This document shows positions 36,265 through 44,035 of a stretch of DNA of 64,000 nucleotides, one piece after another. Source of the DNA: an uncultured Nitrospirota bacterium (GTDB lineage: Bacteria; CG2-30-53-67); assembly GCA_947259355.1 (NCBI GenBank), contig CAMYMF010000008.1:1-64000 (forward strand), given 5' to 3'. The position numbers and the translations under genes were made by a program. Below the pieces are notes generated by a model, which saw only the letters and a program-made list of their open reading frames with translations, had not been told where the DNA came from and searched no databases. How positions within the stretch are numbered: position 1 is the first letter of the stretch; the number at the start of each line of letters is the position of its first letter.

Positions 36265-37629
36265 TTACCGTTCGAGCGATGTGTAGTCCTTCAACATCTG
36301 ATTCATCAGATCCTCCGCGTTCACCAGGCTGAAAGATCCCCTGCCTACTTCCGCAATCCCCATGGCCTGCTCGAAACTGGCCTCTTCCAGATCGTCCCGA
36401 ATACAGATGACCGAGACGGTAATGCCTGCTTTTCTCATTCGTTCCGTTTGTGCGATGATGGCATCTCCCAGATCCCGCCGGGTGCGCGTGGCATCCAGAC
36501 TCGTCGGCACCCCATCGGTGATGACGATGACATGGGTGACGCCTCCCCCCGCGGAGCGCCGTGTGACGGCTGCTGCCTTTCTCAGCGCATCGGCGATGTT
36601 CGTCTCGTTCTTGGGTCTCAGCAACACGATTCGGCTGAGCAAGTATCCGTAGTTGCGACTCAAGGGCGACAGGATGACCGCCTCGTCCGAAAAGCCAATG
36701 AATGCCACCTGGTCCCGTTTGCCGGCGGCCGCGTAGATCAGCCCGGCAGCGGCCTCTTTAGCATACTGTAGTTTTTTGCTCCGCGCCATCGACCAGGAAT
36801 GATCGACCGCCAATACGAGGCGAAACTTTTTGGAATGCGGAACGTCCTTGACGCGAAGATCCCCGGCACGCGCCTCGGACACGGGCCGCCCTCTCTTCAC
36901 AAGATGGCGCATGGTCCGCCGGGTGTGCACGTCCCTGTAACGGTCCCCCCGCCGATACGTCCGGCTGTCTGCAGAGACGGAGTCGCTCATGCGACGCCTG
37001 GACTGGGTGCGGGACAGTTGTTTTTCGATGTCTTTCAGAAGGCTCTTGAAGCGAACCCGGCTACCATAAGGCGTGAGCGTCACCCCCTCGGGGTCCATTC
37101 GAACCAGACCCCGCCCCTTCAGTTCTTCCAGTGCCCGCCGGTAGCGCTGATAATCGGGCCGTCCACGCGCATCCCGCGACAGTGCGAAGAGCCTCGGCGC
37201 TTCGGCCCGAAAGAGAGTATCCCGACTGATCCTGAAACAGGACTCGCTGGAGAGGTCCATCTCATAGGGCATGGAGTGGATCATGTCCCGCAGCGCGTCC
37301 AGCTCTTTGAGTACCTCCGGGATGCGCTCCGTCGGGATGACGGAAGGCTCGGCCTCGGCTGAAGAGTACCCCTGGGGGTCCAGGTACCCTGCAACCACCT
37401 CTTGGACGATTCTTTCGCGGTCGATGACCGAGTCGGAGACGAGTCGGTGGGGAAGCGTAATCATGGCCGAGGTGAGAACGGGGTTCTCCGCCCCGACCAA
37501 ATCGAGAGACACCATGGTTTCATACATGGCCAGCGCGGCCCGTGAGCCAATTCTGATCTTGGCGAAGGGGTATTTCCGCAGGCGCCCCACGACGCCGGCC
37601 GCGGCCACTCTGCACTGTTGCTCAGTCAT
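36265..37629 (-). CDS. VWA-domain protein (Mg-chelatase D / CoxE-like)
   Basis: The 454-residue product has an N-terminal helical region with no recognised motif and a basic linker (~205-250). A C-terminal von Willebrand A domain carries an intact MIDAS motif D276-x-S278-x-S280 (LVLAVDHSWSMA), the TNIADAL Thr loop and VIVITDGVP. Such proteins pair with MoxR/BchI-type ATPases to insert metals or remodel enzyme complexes. Here it follows the ATPase gene by 12 bases, so the two almost certainly act together. The target is unknown. Confidence 0.88.
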   Translation of the reverse strand: MTEQQCRVAAAGVVGRLRKYPFAKIRIGSRAALAMYETMVSLDLVGAENPVLTSAMITLPHRLVSDSVIDRERIVQEVVAGYLDPQGYSSAEAEPSVIPTERIPEVLKELDALRDMIHSMPYEMDLSSESCFRISRDTLFRAEAPRLFALSRDARGRPDYQRYRRALEELKGRGLVRMDPEGVTLTPYGSRVRFKSLLKDIEKQLSRTQSRRRMSDSVSADSRTYRRGDRYRDVHTRRTMRHLVKRGRPVSEARAGDLRVKDVPHSKKFRLVLAVDHSWSMARSKKLQYAKEAAAGLIYAAAGKRDQVAFIGFSDEAVILSPLSRNYGYLLSRIVLLRPKNETNIADALRKAAAVTRRSAGGGVTHVIVITDGVPTSLDATRTRRDLGDAIIAQTERMRKAGITVSVICIRDDLEEASFEQAMGIAEVGRGSFSLVNAEDLMNQMLKDYTSLER

Positions 37630-37641
37630 GCCATTTCCGGA

Positions 37642-38625
37642 TTAGAGCATCTCTTTCAGCTTGGTGATGTAGGCGCCCGTTTCTGCGTACTCATCGCCTG
37701 CCGCGCTCAGCGACAATCTGCCCGACAGGGCCACGTCCATCGCCGAACGGACATCCTCCAAGGAGGCTTCCTGCGCCCCTCGGAGCCCGGCAAAACTCTG
37801 GCAGAGTTCGTAGATGGCCAGTGTCGCCCGGGGGCTGGCTGCAAAGGCCACATCCTTGTCCTGCCGGGTCCGCTGACACGCGCGGACGATCCTGCGCGTG
37901 ATCTCGTCCGGCACCGCCACGACGCTGCGTCCATATTTCTCGAGTATGGCAAGCTCGTCTTCTTCCGTGGGGTAGGGAATCGTGACACGCTCCAGTCTGT
38001 CCTTAAGCGCCTCCGACAGTGTTTCGATCCCGGCAAGCTCCGATTCGTTCATGGTAGAGATAAAGAGGGTATCTATCTGGAAGTGAACGTCGAAGTTTCC
38101 GATGGTCATTTCGCCTTCCTGCAACACCTGCAGAAGCGTATTTTGAATCTTCTCGGACATCCGGTTGATCTCGTCCACAAAAAGCACCTGTCTGTTGGCT
38201 TTGATGATCCTGCCGGGCGAGAAGACTCTCAGATCAAACCCGCCGTATCGCATGGCCAGCACCGGGTCGATATCCCCGACCAGGTCCTCTGCGCTCAACT
38301 CGGGACTTCCCTGAACCCGGACAAAGCGTTTCGCGCCGTGGACGGTGACAACGGCTCGACTCCCTGCGCGGCACTGGGGACAATCGGCACGCTCGGGATC
38401 GCAGTTGAAACTGCAGTCGTTGGCCTGTATATCCGGAAGAGAGCCGGCCACGGACTTGGCCAGCAATGTCTTACCAACGCCCGGGGGCCCTTCCAAGAGA
38501 AGATTCCGACCCGCCAGCAGGACGGCCAACACCTCTTTTTTCTTGCCGTCGCTACCGATCCACGGATCGAGAATGCCCAAGCCGCGCTCGGCAATGACCT
38601 CCCTTATTTCCGATACCATGCCCAT
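37642..38625 (-). CDS. MoxR/BchI-type AAA+ ATPase with a four-cysteine insert
   Basis: The 327-residue product has Walker A EGPPGVGKT (~45-53), Walker B VLFVDEINRM (~145-155), the sensor region FISTMNESELAG and a lid domain at the C-terminus. Right after the Walker A helix comes an insert with Cys71, Cys75, Cys82 and Cys85 (CSFNCDPERADCPQC), a likely zinc or iron-sulfur site absent from most MoxR proteins but similar to BchI-like ATPases of anaerobes (from memory). The start at 38625 follows GAGG. It is paired with the VWA gene downstream and lies 87 bases after the ferredoxin-carbonic anhydrase gene. Confidence 0.88.
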   Translation of the reverse strand: MGMVSEIREVIAERGLGILDPWIGSDGKKKEVLAVLLAGRNLLLEGPPGVGKTLLAKSVAGSLPDIQANDCSFNCDPERADCPQCRAGSRAVVTVHGAKRFVRVQGSPELSAEDLVGDIDPVLAMRYGGFDLRVFSPGRIIKANRQVLFVDEINRMSEKIQNTLLQVLQEGEMTIGNFDVHFQIDTLFISTMNESELAGIETLSEALKDRLERVTIPYPTEEDELAILEKYGRSVVAVPDEITRRIVRACQRTRQDKDVAFAASPRATLAIYELCQSFAGLRGAQEASLEDVRSAMDVALSGRLSLSAAGDEYAETGAYITKLKEML

Positions 38626-38712
38626 TTCACATGCCTCTGTTCCACGACCGTCCGCGGATAATCTATCACGGGGACGCGTCATCACAACAGCCCGCCGGAG
38701 AACCAACCAGCA

Positions 38713-39495
38713 CTACTCGGCATTTTCGATCGGTCCAAACAATCGGAAAATGTGACCATTGTACTCATCGTACATCAGGCCGGTGATCGGCATTTCCAAC
38801 GGTATCAGCTTCGATTCCCGGAGGATATCGGCCTGCTTTTTGAGACTGGTCTGCGGATCGGAGGAGAGCTGGAGCCATTTCTTGAACGGCCGGCCGAACA
38901 TGTCGCGCCCGTCCGTTTCCATTCGCGTCGCCGCCACTTTCTTGAGTTCTTTGGTGTTGAGGACGCGCATGCCGCACAGGCGGTGCCCGATGAGAATAAT
39001 CTCCTCGATGCCCAAGACTTCGGTGGCCAGAAAGAGCGACCGGATCACGCATTCCGTCGCAGCGGCGCCAGCGTTTCGCAGCACATAGGCATTGTCCCGA
39101 TTCTCCTGAAGTACTTCTTCCACATGCAGCTTGGAATCCAGGCAGGTCAGGATGGCGATTTTCTTGTTCGCGGCCTCCCGCAGGTTGAACTTCTGCTCTT
39201 CTGAGCGCTTCATCAGACCCGCGGGTTGCTTGGTCAGCATCCGCTTGCGCGCATCCTCCACATAGGCGGTCATGTTGATGGCCCCCCAGGTGCAGACCTC
39301 TTCGCACTTACCGCACCCGATGCATGCATCCGGATTGGACAGCCAGGGGATGCTGAAATCAGGATTCTCGGTCTCCCACATCTCCAGGCCATAGACCGGG
39401 CACGCACTGACGCAGTCCGCACAGGCCTCGCAATACTCGGGTATCACCCATGGCAATCGATCACTTTTCTTGGGTTTGGACTGCGAGTCATCCAT
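38713..39495 (-). CDS. Two-[4Fe-4S] ferredoxin fused to a beta-carbonic-anhydrase-like domain
   Basis: Residues 22-32 (CEACADCVSAC) and 58-68 (CIGCGKCEEVC) are two [4Fe-4S] motifs with the usual remote Pro or Thr. From residue 112 the text follows the beta-carbonic anhydrase pattern: ILTCLDSKL with Cys118 and Asp120, RNAG (140-143), and IGHRLCGM with His171 and Cys174, so all zinc ligands and the Asp are kept. The usual Arg after Asp-Ser is Lys122. The remaining 80 residues are unassigned. I know of no characterised enzyme with this fusion. A site joining electron transfer and CO2/bicarbonate or another zinc-bound ligand is plausible but inferred. The start at 39495 was chosen over 39519 because AAGGAG lies ten bases upstream. 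Confidence 0.82.
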   Translation of the reverse strand: MDDSQSKPKKSDRLPWVIPEYCEACADCVSACPVYGLEMWETENPDFSIPWLSNPDACIGCGKCEEVCTWGAINMTAYVEDARKRMLTKQPAGLMKRSEEQKFNLREAANKKIAILTCLDSKLHVEEVLQENRDNAYVLRNAGAAATECVIRSLFLATEVLGIEEIILIGHRLCGMRVLNTKELKKVAATRMETDGRDMFGRPFKKWLQLSSDPQTSLKKQADILRESKLIPLEMPITGLMYDEYNGHIFRLFGPIENAE

Positions 39496-39576
39496 GTGCT
39501 GCATGCTCCTTGAGAGCATCCCGCCCGAGCCGTGTAAATCCCCGCGGAAACGCTGCCGCTGCGGTACCCACCGCCA

Positions 39577-40263
39577 TCAAACCCAGAACTGCTCGTCCGG
39601 CGGCTGGGCAAAAGGCACGCCAATGGATTTGTCGGTCTTAAAAAAGTAGACGCCCGTCCGGCAAGCAATCCAGGCAAAGGTGAACAGCACCACCGTCAGA
39701 CGCAGGAGGGGCACCCAGAGTGGCGACTTCATCAGGATCGTGACGACCGCAATGGCGCCGACGAGGATGGCGACGTGATTCAATATCAGCACGATCTTCT
39801 GATCGTTGGCCATTCTCGTCTCCATGCCGAGCTCGGCGGCTTTGGTGATGGTGGCGTAAAACATGGTCGTGGCCGCGTAAGCACACAGCCCGATGCACAG
39901 CACGGTCAGCGCTAACATGACGTAACTGCCGGGGCCGATCATGAAATGAAAGATGACGCTCAGCCCCGCCAAGGCGATGGCACTCCAGCCGCTGATCATG
40001 ACAATCTTATAATGCCATCCCATCTCCTCGATCGCGTGCGCGCAGGCGGCAAAGAGAAAGAGGGCCCCCACAAACGTGATAAAGGGGGGAAAGGCGTGAT
40101 TCGGTTGCCCCGCGATTTTCAACGCGTACTGTCCGACGAAATCGGGCATCCAGACCCCCAGAATGCATGGGATGGCTCCTATTTCCCAGAAACGAACACA
40201 TTTTGGCTTCATCCAACGGGGATTGATAAATCCCGACATCTGCTTCTTTTCAAGTACGGCCAT
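39577..40263 (-). CDS. Polytopic membrane protein of unknown function
   Basis: The 228-residue product has about six hydrophobic segments (for example near 28-42, 60-78, 88-106, 114-132, 155-175, 180-200). It has few charged residues in the membrane parts. The N-terminus (MKPKCVRFWEIGAIPCILGV) contains two Cys, and the C-terminus is hydrophilic (TDKSIGVPFAQPPDEQFWV). No haem or metal motif is clear, though several His (for example in CAHAIEEMGWHYK and FHFMIG) face membrane edges. It lies between split-barrel flavoprotein genes and the ferredoxin-fusion gene and could be their membrane partner. That is inference. Confidence 0.75.
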   Translation of the reverse strand: MAVLEKKQMSGFINPRWMKPKCVRFWEIGAIPCILGVWMPDFVGQYALKIAGQPNHAFPPFITFVGALFLFAACAHAIEEMGWHYKIVMISGWSAIALAGLSVIFHFMIGPGSYVMLALTVLCIGLCAYAATTMFYATITKAAELGMETRMANDQKIVLILNHVAILVGAIAVVTILMKSPLWVPLLRLTVVLFTFAWIACRTGVYFFKTDKSIGVPFAQPPDEQFWV

Positions 40264-40314
40264 CGTCTCATCTCCACAGTCTTTGGGTTAGAGATGTTGC
40301 GCGTCAGAATCGTC

Positions 40315-40725
40315 TTACTTGGGAGGGCCGATGTCTCGCCACCGACTCTCTTCAAACTTGACCACATGCTCGGGAGGTAAAACGTCCAGCCTGAGGGCCG
40401 CCTCCGGTCCCGGCTTCGTACAGTAAATCTCGGTGAGATCGACTTTGAGCGTGTTGCCCGATAGCGTTGCAGCCCCCTTGAACTGGTAGGCCGCGCGTAT
40501 GCTGGCTATGGCGTGCGGAGCCAAAGCCACGTAGGGATTTTCTTCCATGTTTCCTTTGATCTGATTTGCCTGTGCTTCCGTCAGTTGAAAAACCACGGTA
40601 CTGTCGCCCTCAATGCTCGCCTGTTCCACCACGATGGTCGTTGGAAAGCCTTTCTTCGTGGCTGTTCCGATGTGACAGCCGAATCGCTCCAGCCAACCTT
40701 TCATTCTCGGTGTCAGTGTCGCCAT
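40315..40725 (-). CDS. PNPOx-like FMN split-barrel protein, copy C
   Basis: The 136-residue protein has the pyridoxamine-phosphate-oxidase-like split-barrel pattern: GCHIGTATKKGFPTTIVVEQ early, then a core with NPYVALAPHAIAS and YQFKGAATLSG. The fold usually binds FMN or F420 as a homodimer. It is clearly diverged from the neighbouring copies A and B and lacks their EESGKKIL tail. Its partner and substrate are unknown. It lies 32 bases downstream of copy B and 51 bases upstream of the polytopic membrane-protein gene. Confidence 0.78.
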   Translation of the reverse strand: MATLTPRMKGWLERFGCHIGTATKKGFPTTIVVEQASIEGDSTVVFQLTEAQANQIKGNMEENPYVALAPHAIASIRAAYQFKGAATLSGNTLKVDLTEIYCTKPGPEAALRLDVLPPEHVVKFEESRWRDIGPPK

Positions 40726-40757
40726 GTTACACCCTCCCTATGCGCTATGACGTGAAG

Positions 40758-41237
40758 CTAAAGAATTTTCTTTCCGGACTCCTCGGGTTTCCAGCTGTAG
40801 ACCTCATCCACTTTTAATGTAATCACGCCCCGCTGGCACAGGGCAGGCGGCCGGATGTCGGGCGGAACCTCCGAAGGTGGCTCCTTGGCGGCCCAGTCAC
40901 CCCACTCCCGCAGTACCTCACCTGCCTTGGCGCCGTGAAAGTCGTCATCGTCCTCCGCCCCCCACATGATGATGGTGCACGGCCCCCGAAAGGCCCAGTA
41001 GCGTCCTTTGACCGGGTGCGCGACCGTGATCACTCCCCACGGGTTTTCGTTGAGGTTCACCTTGGTCTTTTGGGCAAACATATCTGCGATCACAATGTGC
41101 TCCTCGCCGAAGGCCGCCACAAACCGCTCACCCACCGTGTTGGGAACCCCGTCGGCGCTGCAGGTTGTCAGATGCACCACCACGCCGCCGGAACCGATGG
41201 TTCTGAGTGCATTGAGCATCTCCTCGTTCATCTTCAT
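40758..41237 (-). CDS. PNPOx-like FMN split-barrel protein, copy B
   Basis: The 159-residue protein is collinear with copy A upstream. Shared blocks include LFAQKTKVNLNENP in the form MFAQKTKVNLNENPWGVITV, YWAFRGPCTII, GEVLREWGDW, QRGVITLKVDEVYSWK and an EESGKKIL end. The fold is a split-barrel flavin reductase-like domain. The match in both order and wording shows tandem duplication followed by divergence. GGAGTGGAT precedes the ATG. The gap from copy A is 14 bases. Confidence 0.82.
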   Translation of the reverse strand: MKMNEEMLNALRTIGSGGVVVHLTTCSADGVPNTVGERFVAAFGEEHIVIADMFAQKTKVNLNENPWGVITVAHPVKGRYWAFRGPCTIIMWGAEDDDDFHGAKAGEVLREWGDWAAKEPPSEVPPDIRPPALCQRGVITLKVDEVYSWKPEESGKKIL

Positions 41238-41251
41238 ATCCACTCCCCCCC

Positions 41252-41731
41252 TTAGAGAATCTTCTTGCCGGACTCCTCGGACTTGTAGCTGTAGACCTCC
41301 TCCACTTTGAGCACAATGACACCGCGTTGCCCCACGGCTTTCGGCTGGATGTCCGCATCCACGCTGTCCAACGCCTCGAGCTGGCCCCAGTCGCCCCATC
41401 TCTCCAAAACCTCGCCCGCAGTCACGCCCTGAAAGTTGAACTTCGGCGGGTGTCCCCATTGAATAATGTTGCAGGGGCCGCGAAAAGCCCACGTCATCCC
41501 TGCCTCAGGATTGGCGACGGTCATCACGCCCACCCTGTTTTCATTAATGTTAATCTTTGTCTTCTGGGCAAATAGATCGGGGGAAAAAATGAATTCGTCT
41601 TTGTAAACGTCGGTGTACGGCTGAAGATAGATGTTGCATTTGCCGGTGGTGTTCGAGGTCGTGAGGTATGTCACAACACTCCTGCTGCTCCCTGCCTTCA
41701 AAACCTCCTTCATCTCATCCGTCAGCTTCAT
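41252..41731 (-). CDS. PNPOx-like FMN split-barrel protein, copy A
   Basis: The 159-residue protein has the same length as copy B and shares LFAQKTKININEN, WAFRGPCNII, AGEVLERWGDW, QRGVIVLKVEEVYSYK and EESGKKIL. The split-barrel fold normally binds FMN between two subunits, so copies A and B may form a heterodimer (inference). The ATG at 41731 follows GAGGAGATCCCC; an upstream start at 41764 would run into the neighbour. Substrate unknown. Confidence 0.83.
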   Translation of the reverse strand: MKLTDEMKEVLKAGSSRSVVTYLTTSNTTGKCNIYLQPYTDVYKDEFIFSPDLFAQKTKININENRVGVMTVANPEAGMTWAFRGPCNIIQWGHPPKFNFQGVTAGEVLERWGDWGQLEALDSVDADIQPKAVGQRGVIVLKVEEVYSYKSEESGKKIL

Positions 41732-41742
41732 GGGGATCTCCT

Positions 41743-41991
41743 CTAAATGAAAGGCCGCTTGCACAGCTTGTTGATCGTCTTACCGGCACGTATCTGGTAA
41801 AAAACGAGGCCTGCGTTCACCAGGACAGCGAAGAGAACCACGGCAGTGCCGCCACCGATACGCAGCATCTCACCAATGGCGCGGATTACATTGGTATAAA
41901 TGAGGAGAATCGCGATGGCCGACACCGCGACGATGATGATGGTGCTTTTTTTTTCGACAGCTTCTGCTTGTTGGAAGGAATCGTCACTCAT
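41743..41991 (-). CDS. Small two-helix membrane protein
   Basis: The 82-residue product has two membrane segments (about 18-37, TIIIVAVSAIAILLIYTNVI, and 50-67, TAVVLFAVLVNAGLVFYQ) joined by a short loop with a Gly triplet. Both ends are hydrophilic: an acidic Gln-rich N-terminus and a basic tail KTINKLCKRPFI. It is first in the nine-gene cluster, 11 bases before copy A, with GGGGG upstream of the ATG. I do not recognise a family. Confidence 0.75.
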   Translation of the reverse strand: MSDDSFQQAEAVEKKSTIIIVAVSAIAILLIYTNVIRAIGEMLRIGGGTAVVLFAVLVNAGLVFYQIRAGKTINKLCKRPFI

Positions 41992-42974
41992 GGTCACCCC
42001 CTTTCTATAAGTCCCATCAGATTAGCATGTGCTTTCTCAACGCATCCCACGGTGCCCCAAAAAGAACGCCTTGTCAAGGCCACACAAGACCGTCTACAAT
42101 TTGACGACAAAATCTTGAGCTGATCCCCCGGTCCAGACTCGGGTAGGGACAGACGCGATTTATGTCATACAACGCCTTGGAGCTTGAGAGCAAAAGAGAT
42201 CGGTACCGTGGTTCATCCTGGATAGGGGGCAAGACACGAAAGCACTGTGGTTTCCTTTATCTTGTTTGTGCCAAGATACGGTCAAAGAAACATGTATCGT
42301 TAAAAGTGCTTGGCTGACCAACCGGTTCCCCCCTTGGGATGAACCTATGCCGGATATTGCATGAGCAAATCTACTCCGAGGCCCGACTTGTCACGGCGTA
42401 GCACTGCGAAGACGGATAAGCTGCCATAGGCGGCGTTGCAGAAGAATTTACTGATCCGGTGGCCTTATACGAAAATGCGATGCTATTCGAGTGCCCTTGG
42501 CACCCTCCTCTGCGTTTTCTTTTCCCCGGCGAAGGCCTTCCATCGCCGGGCCAGTCTCCCGCTTTACTCTGATTCATGCCGCCGGCGACGGCTTATACAT
42601 TGAGGTGTCTTGGGATCCGCTCCCTGCGACCTACCACACGGGTTCGCCTCAGTCGCGCGCCTTGAGGAGACCCCGCTACAACCCTCTCGACACCTCACCA
42701 TATTTGCGAACAGGACCACTTAAATCTCTCAATATGTCTTCAGCCAGAGTATTCTCTGCGCCTGGCCGATGTTGCTTCTACGGCCTGCTCACAATCACTC
42801 ACCCAATATCCGGGCCAGCGCATGCAACAAGAGATAGATTGAGATCGCGAAGGAAACTTTCCGCTGTGAAAACAGATCTTGTCGCTGGTCTCCGGCATGC
42901 ACCTTGCTTTTCCTGCAACGCGGTCCAACCGAAGGCAACGAGTGGAGGGACGATGCGTCCGGATGGAAAAGGAT
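41992..42974. other. Gene-poor interval between the nine-gene cluster and tRNA-Gly
   Basis: No reading frame here has both a ribosome site and family similarity; a 161-codon plus frame at 42491-42976 has none. It contains a possible fold at 42601-42697 and a 17-base word (42349-42365) repeated at 60103-60119. Neither is identified. Confidence 0.5.
42601..42697. other. Possible structured element closed by a nine-pair stem
   Basis: TGAGGTGTC (42601-42609) and GACACCTCA (42689-42697) are perfectly complementary and enclose 79 bases, where GGG (42612-42614) can also pair with CCC (42683-42685). The outer stem resembles the closing stem of 6S RNA, but the element is too short for that family. 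Confidence 0.35.
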
Positions 42975-43004
42975 AAAGGGCCGGCTAATCAGGCCGGCCC
43001 TTTT
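42975..43004 (-). terminator. Terminator of tRNA-Gly
   Basis: AAAGGGCCGGC (42975-42985) and GCCGGCCCTTT (42993-43003) make an 11-pair stem with a seven-base loop. On the minus strand it follows the tRNA by six bases and ends in TTTAT. Confidence 0.8.
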
Positions 43005-43010
43005 GTCTGC

Positions 43011-43085
<75 letters not shown>

Positions 43086-43192
43086 GGATCTATGACATTC
43101 TATCGATCCCGTCGATCAAGTCAAGCCCTTTCCCCCGTACCTGCCGGGCAGCGGGACCTCATGGAGTCCACCGCATCCCGCTCAACGCCTCG

Positions 43193-43729
43193 CTATTTCG
43201 GATGGTCCGTTGGATGCTCCATTGGGGCCGCAGGCGTTGCGGGCAGTTTCTCTTCAAGACTCGGTTGCGGTAGGGCCGGTTTCTGAGCCGCCTCTTGCTG
43301 AACGGCCTCGCCCATCTCTCGGGTCTTGGTCATGACCTGCTGTCCCGCTTCCTGCATTGCCTCTCCCGCTTTCTCCGTCATACCCTGCATGGTCTGGGTG
43401 GCGGCCTCCTTCATTTCTTCCCCGCTCTCGCCCATCTGCTCCGCGATACCCTTGGCGGTCTCGGTGGCCGCCGCCTTCAACTCCCCAGCCGATTCCTGGG
43501 CGGCCTCCTTCATTTCCCCGGCCATCTCCCCGGCCTTTTCAACGGCACCGCTCACGGCTTCGGTGGCTGCCTCCTTCACCTCTCCTGCTACATCGGCCGC
43601 CTTCTCCTCGACGGCCTTGCTCATTTCCTTGGCCTTGTCCGCCGCCTTCTCGGCCTTTTGGCAAGCGGACACAAAGCCGATGAGAAGAACAGCCAGAGCC
43701 AGTGACACTAAACGAAATAGAGTGCTCAT
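43193..43729 (-). CDS. Ala/Glu/Lys-rich LEA-like lipoprotein
   Basis: The 178-residue product has a signal peptide with lipobox VSAC (Cys23). From residue 24 to about 145 it consists of irregular 11-residue-like helical repeats such as AADKAKEMSKAVEEKAADVA, very rich in Ala, Glu, Lys, Met and Gln, without aromatic residues. The tail is Pro-rich (PALPQPSLEEKLPATPAAP). The pattern is that of LEA-like or apolipoprotein-like amphipathic helices and fits a periplasmic membrane- or cell-wall-associated stress protein. Function is inferred from composition only. Confidence 0.82.
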   Translation of the reverse strand: MSTLFRLVSLALAVLLIGFVSACQKAEKAADKAKEMSKAVEEKAADVAGEVKEAATEAVSGAVEKAGEMAGEMKEAAQESAGELKAAATETAKGIAEQMGESGEEMKEAATQTMQGMTEKAGEAMQEAGQQVMTKTREMGEAVQQEAAQKPALPQPSLEEKLPATPAAPMEHPTDHPK

Positions 43730-44035
43730 CTTTACAATCCTCCCCTCGTAAACGGACTCGGATGCGGCGCCCTTTGGCCGACACCCTTGAATCGATGGAA
43801 ACTATACCACGATCTGGGAGGATGTAAAGCGCTTCAAAGTAATCACTGGGGATCACACAGTGGGAGCAATAGACCTTGGAGCGATTTATCGCAGGAAAAC
43901 AGCCAAATAGGCTTTATTTTTCAAATTCTTGATAGGATAAGGGCTGATTCCGGAGAATGAACGTCTCCAAGGCCCCGGACCGGACAGCGAATCGGCCGTG
44001 CGGGTCCTCGTCATCCACCCCTGGCACCCACCGAA
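43730..44035. other. Gene-free interval
   Basis: I see no gene, RNA or clear hairpin in these 306 bases. The stretch 43850-43950 is moderately AT-rich and may hold the promoter of the lipoprotein gene, but no convincing box pair stands out. Confidence 0.4.

Noticed and set aside
42491-42976. A 161-codon plus-strand frame before tRNA-Gly
   Set aside because: Arg/Pro/Ser-rich text, no ribosome site, overlaps a terminator stem and the possible fold at 42601-42697.
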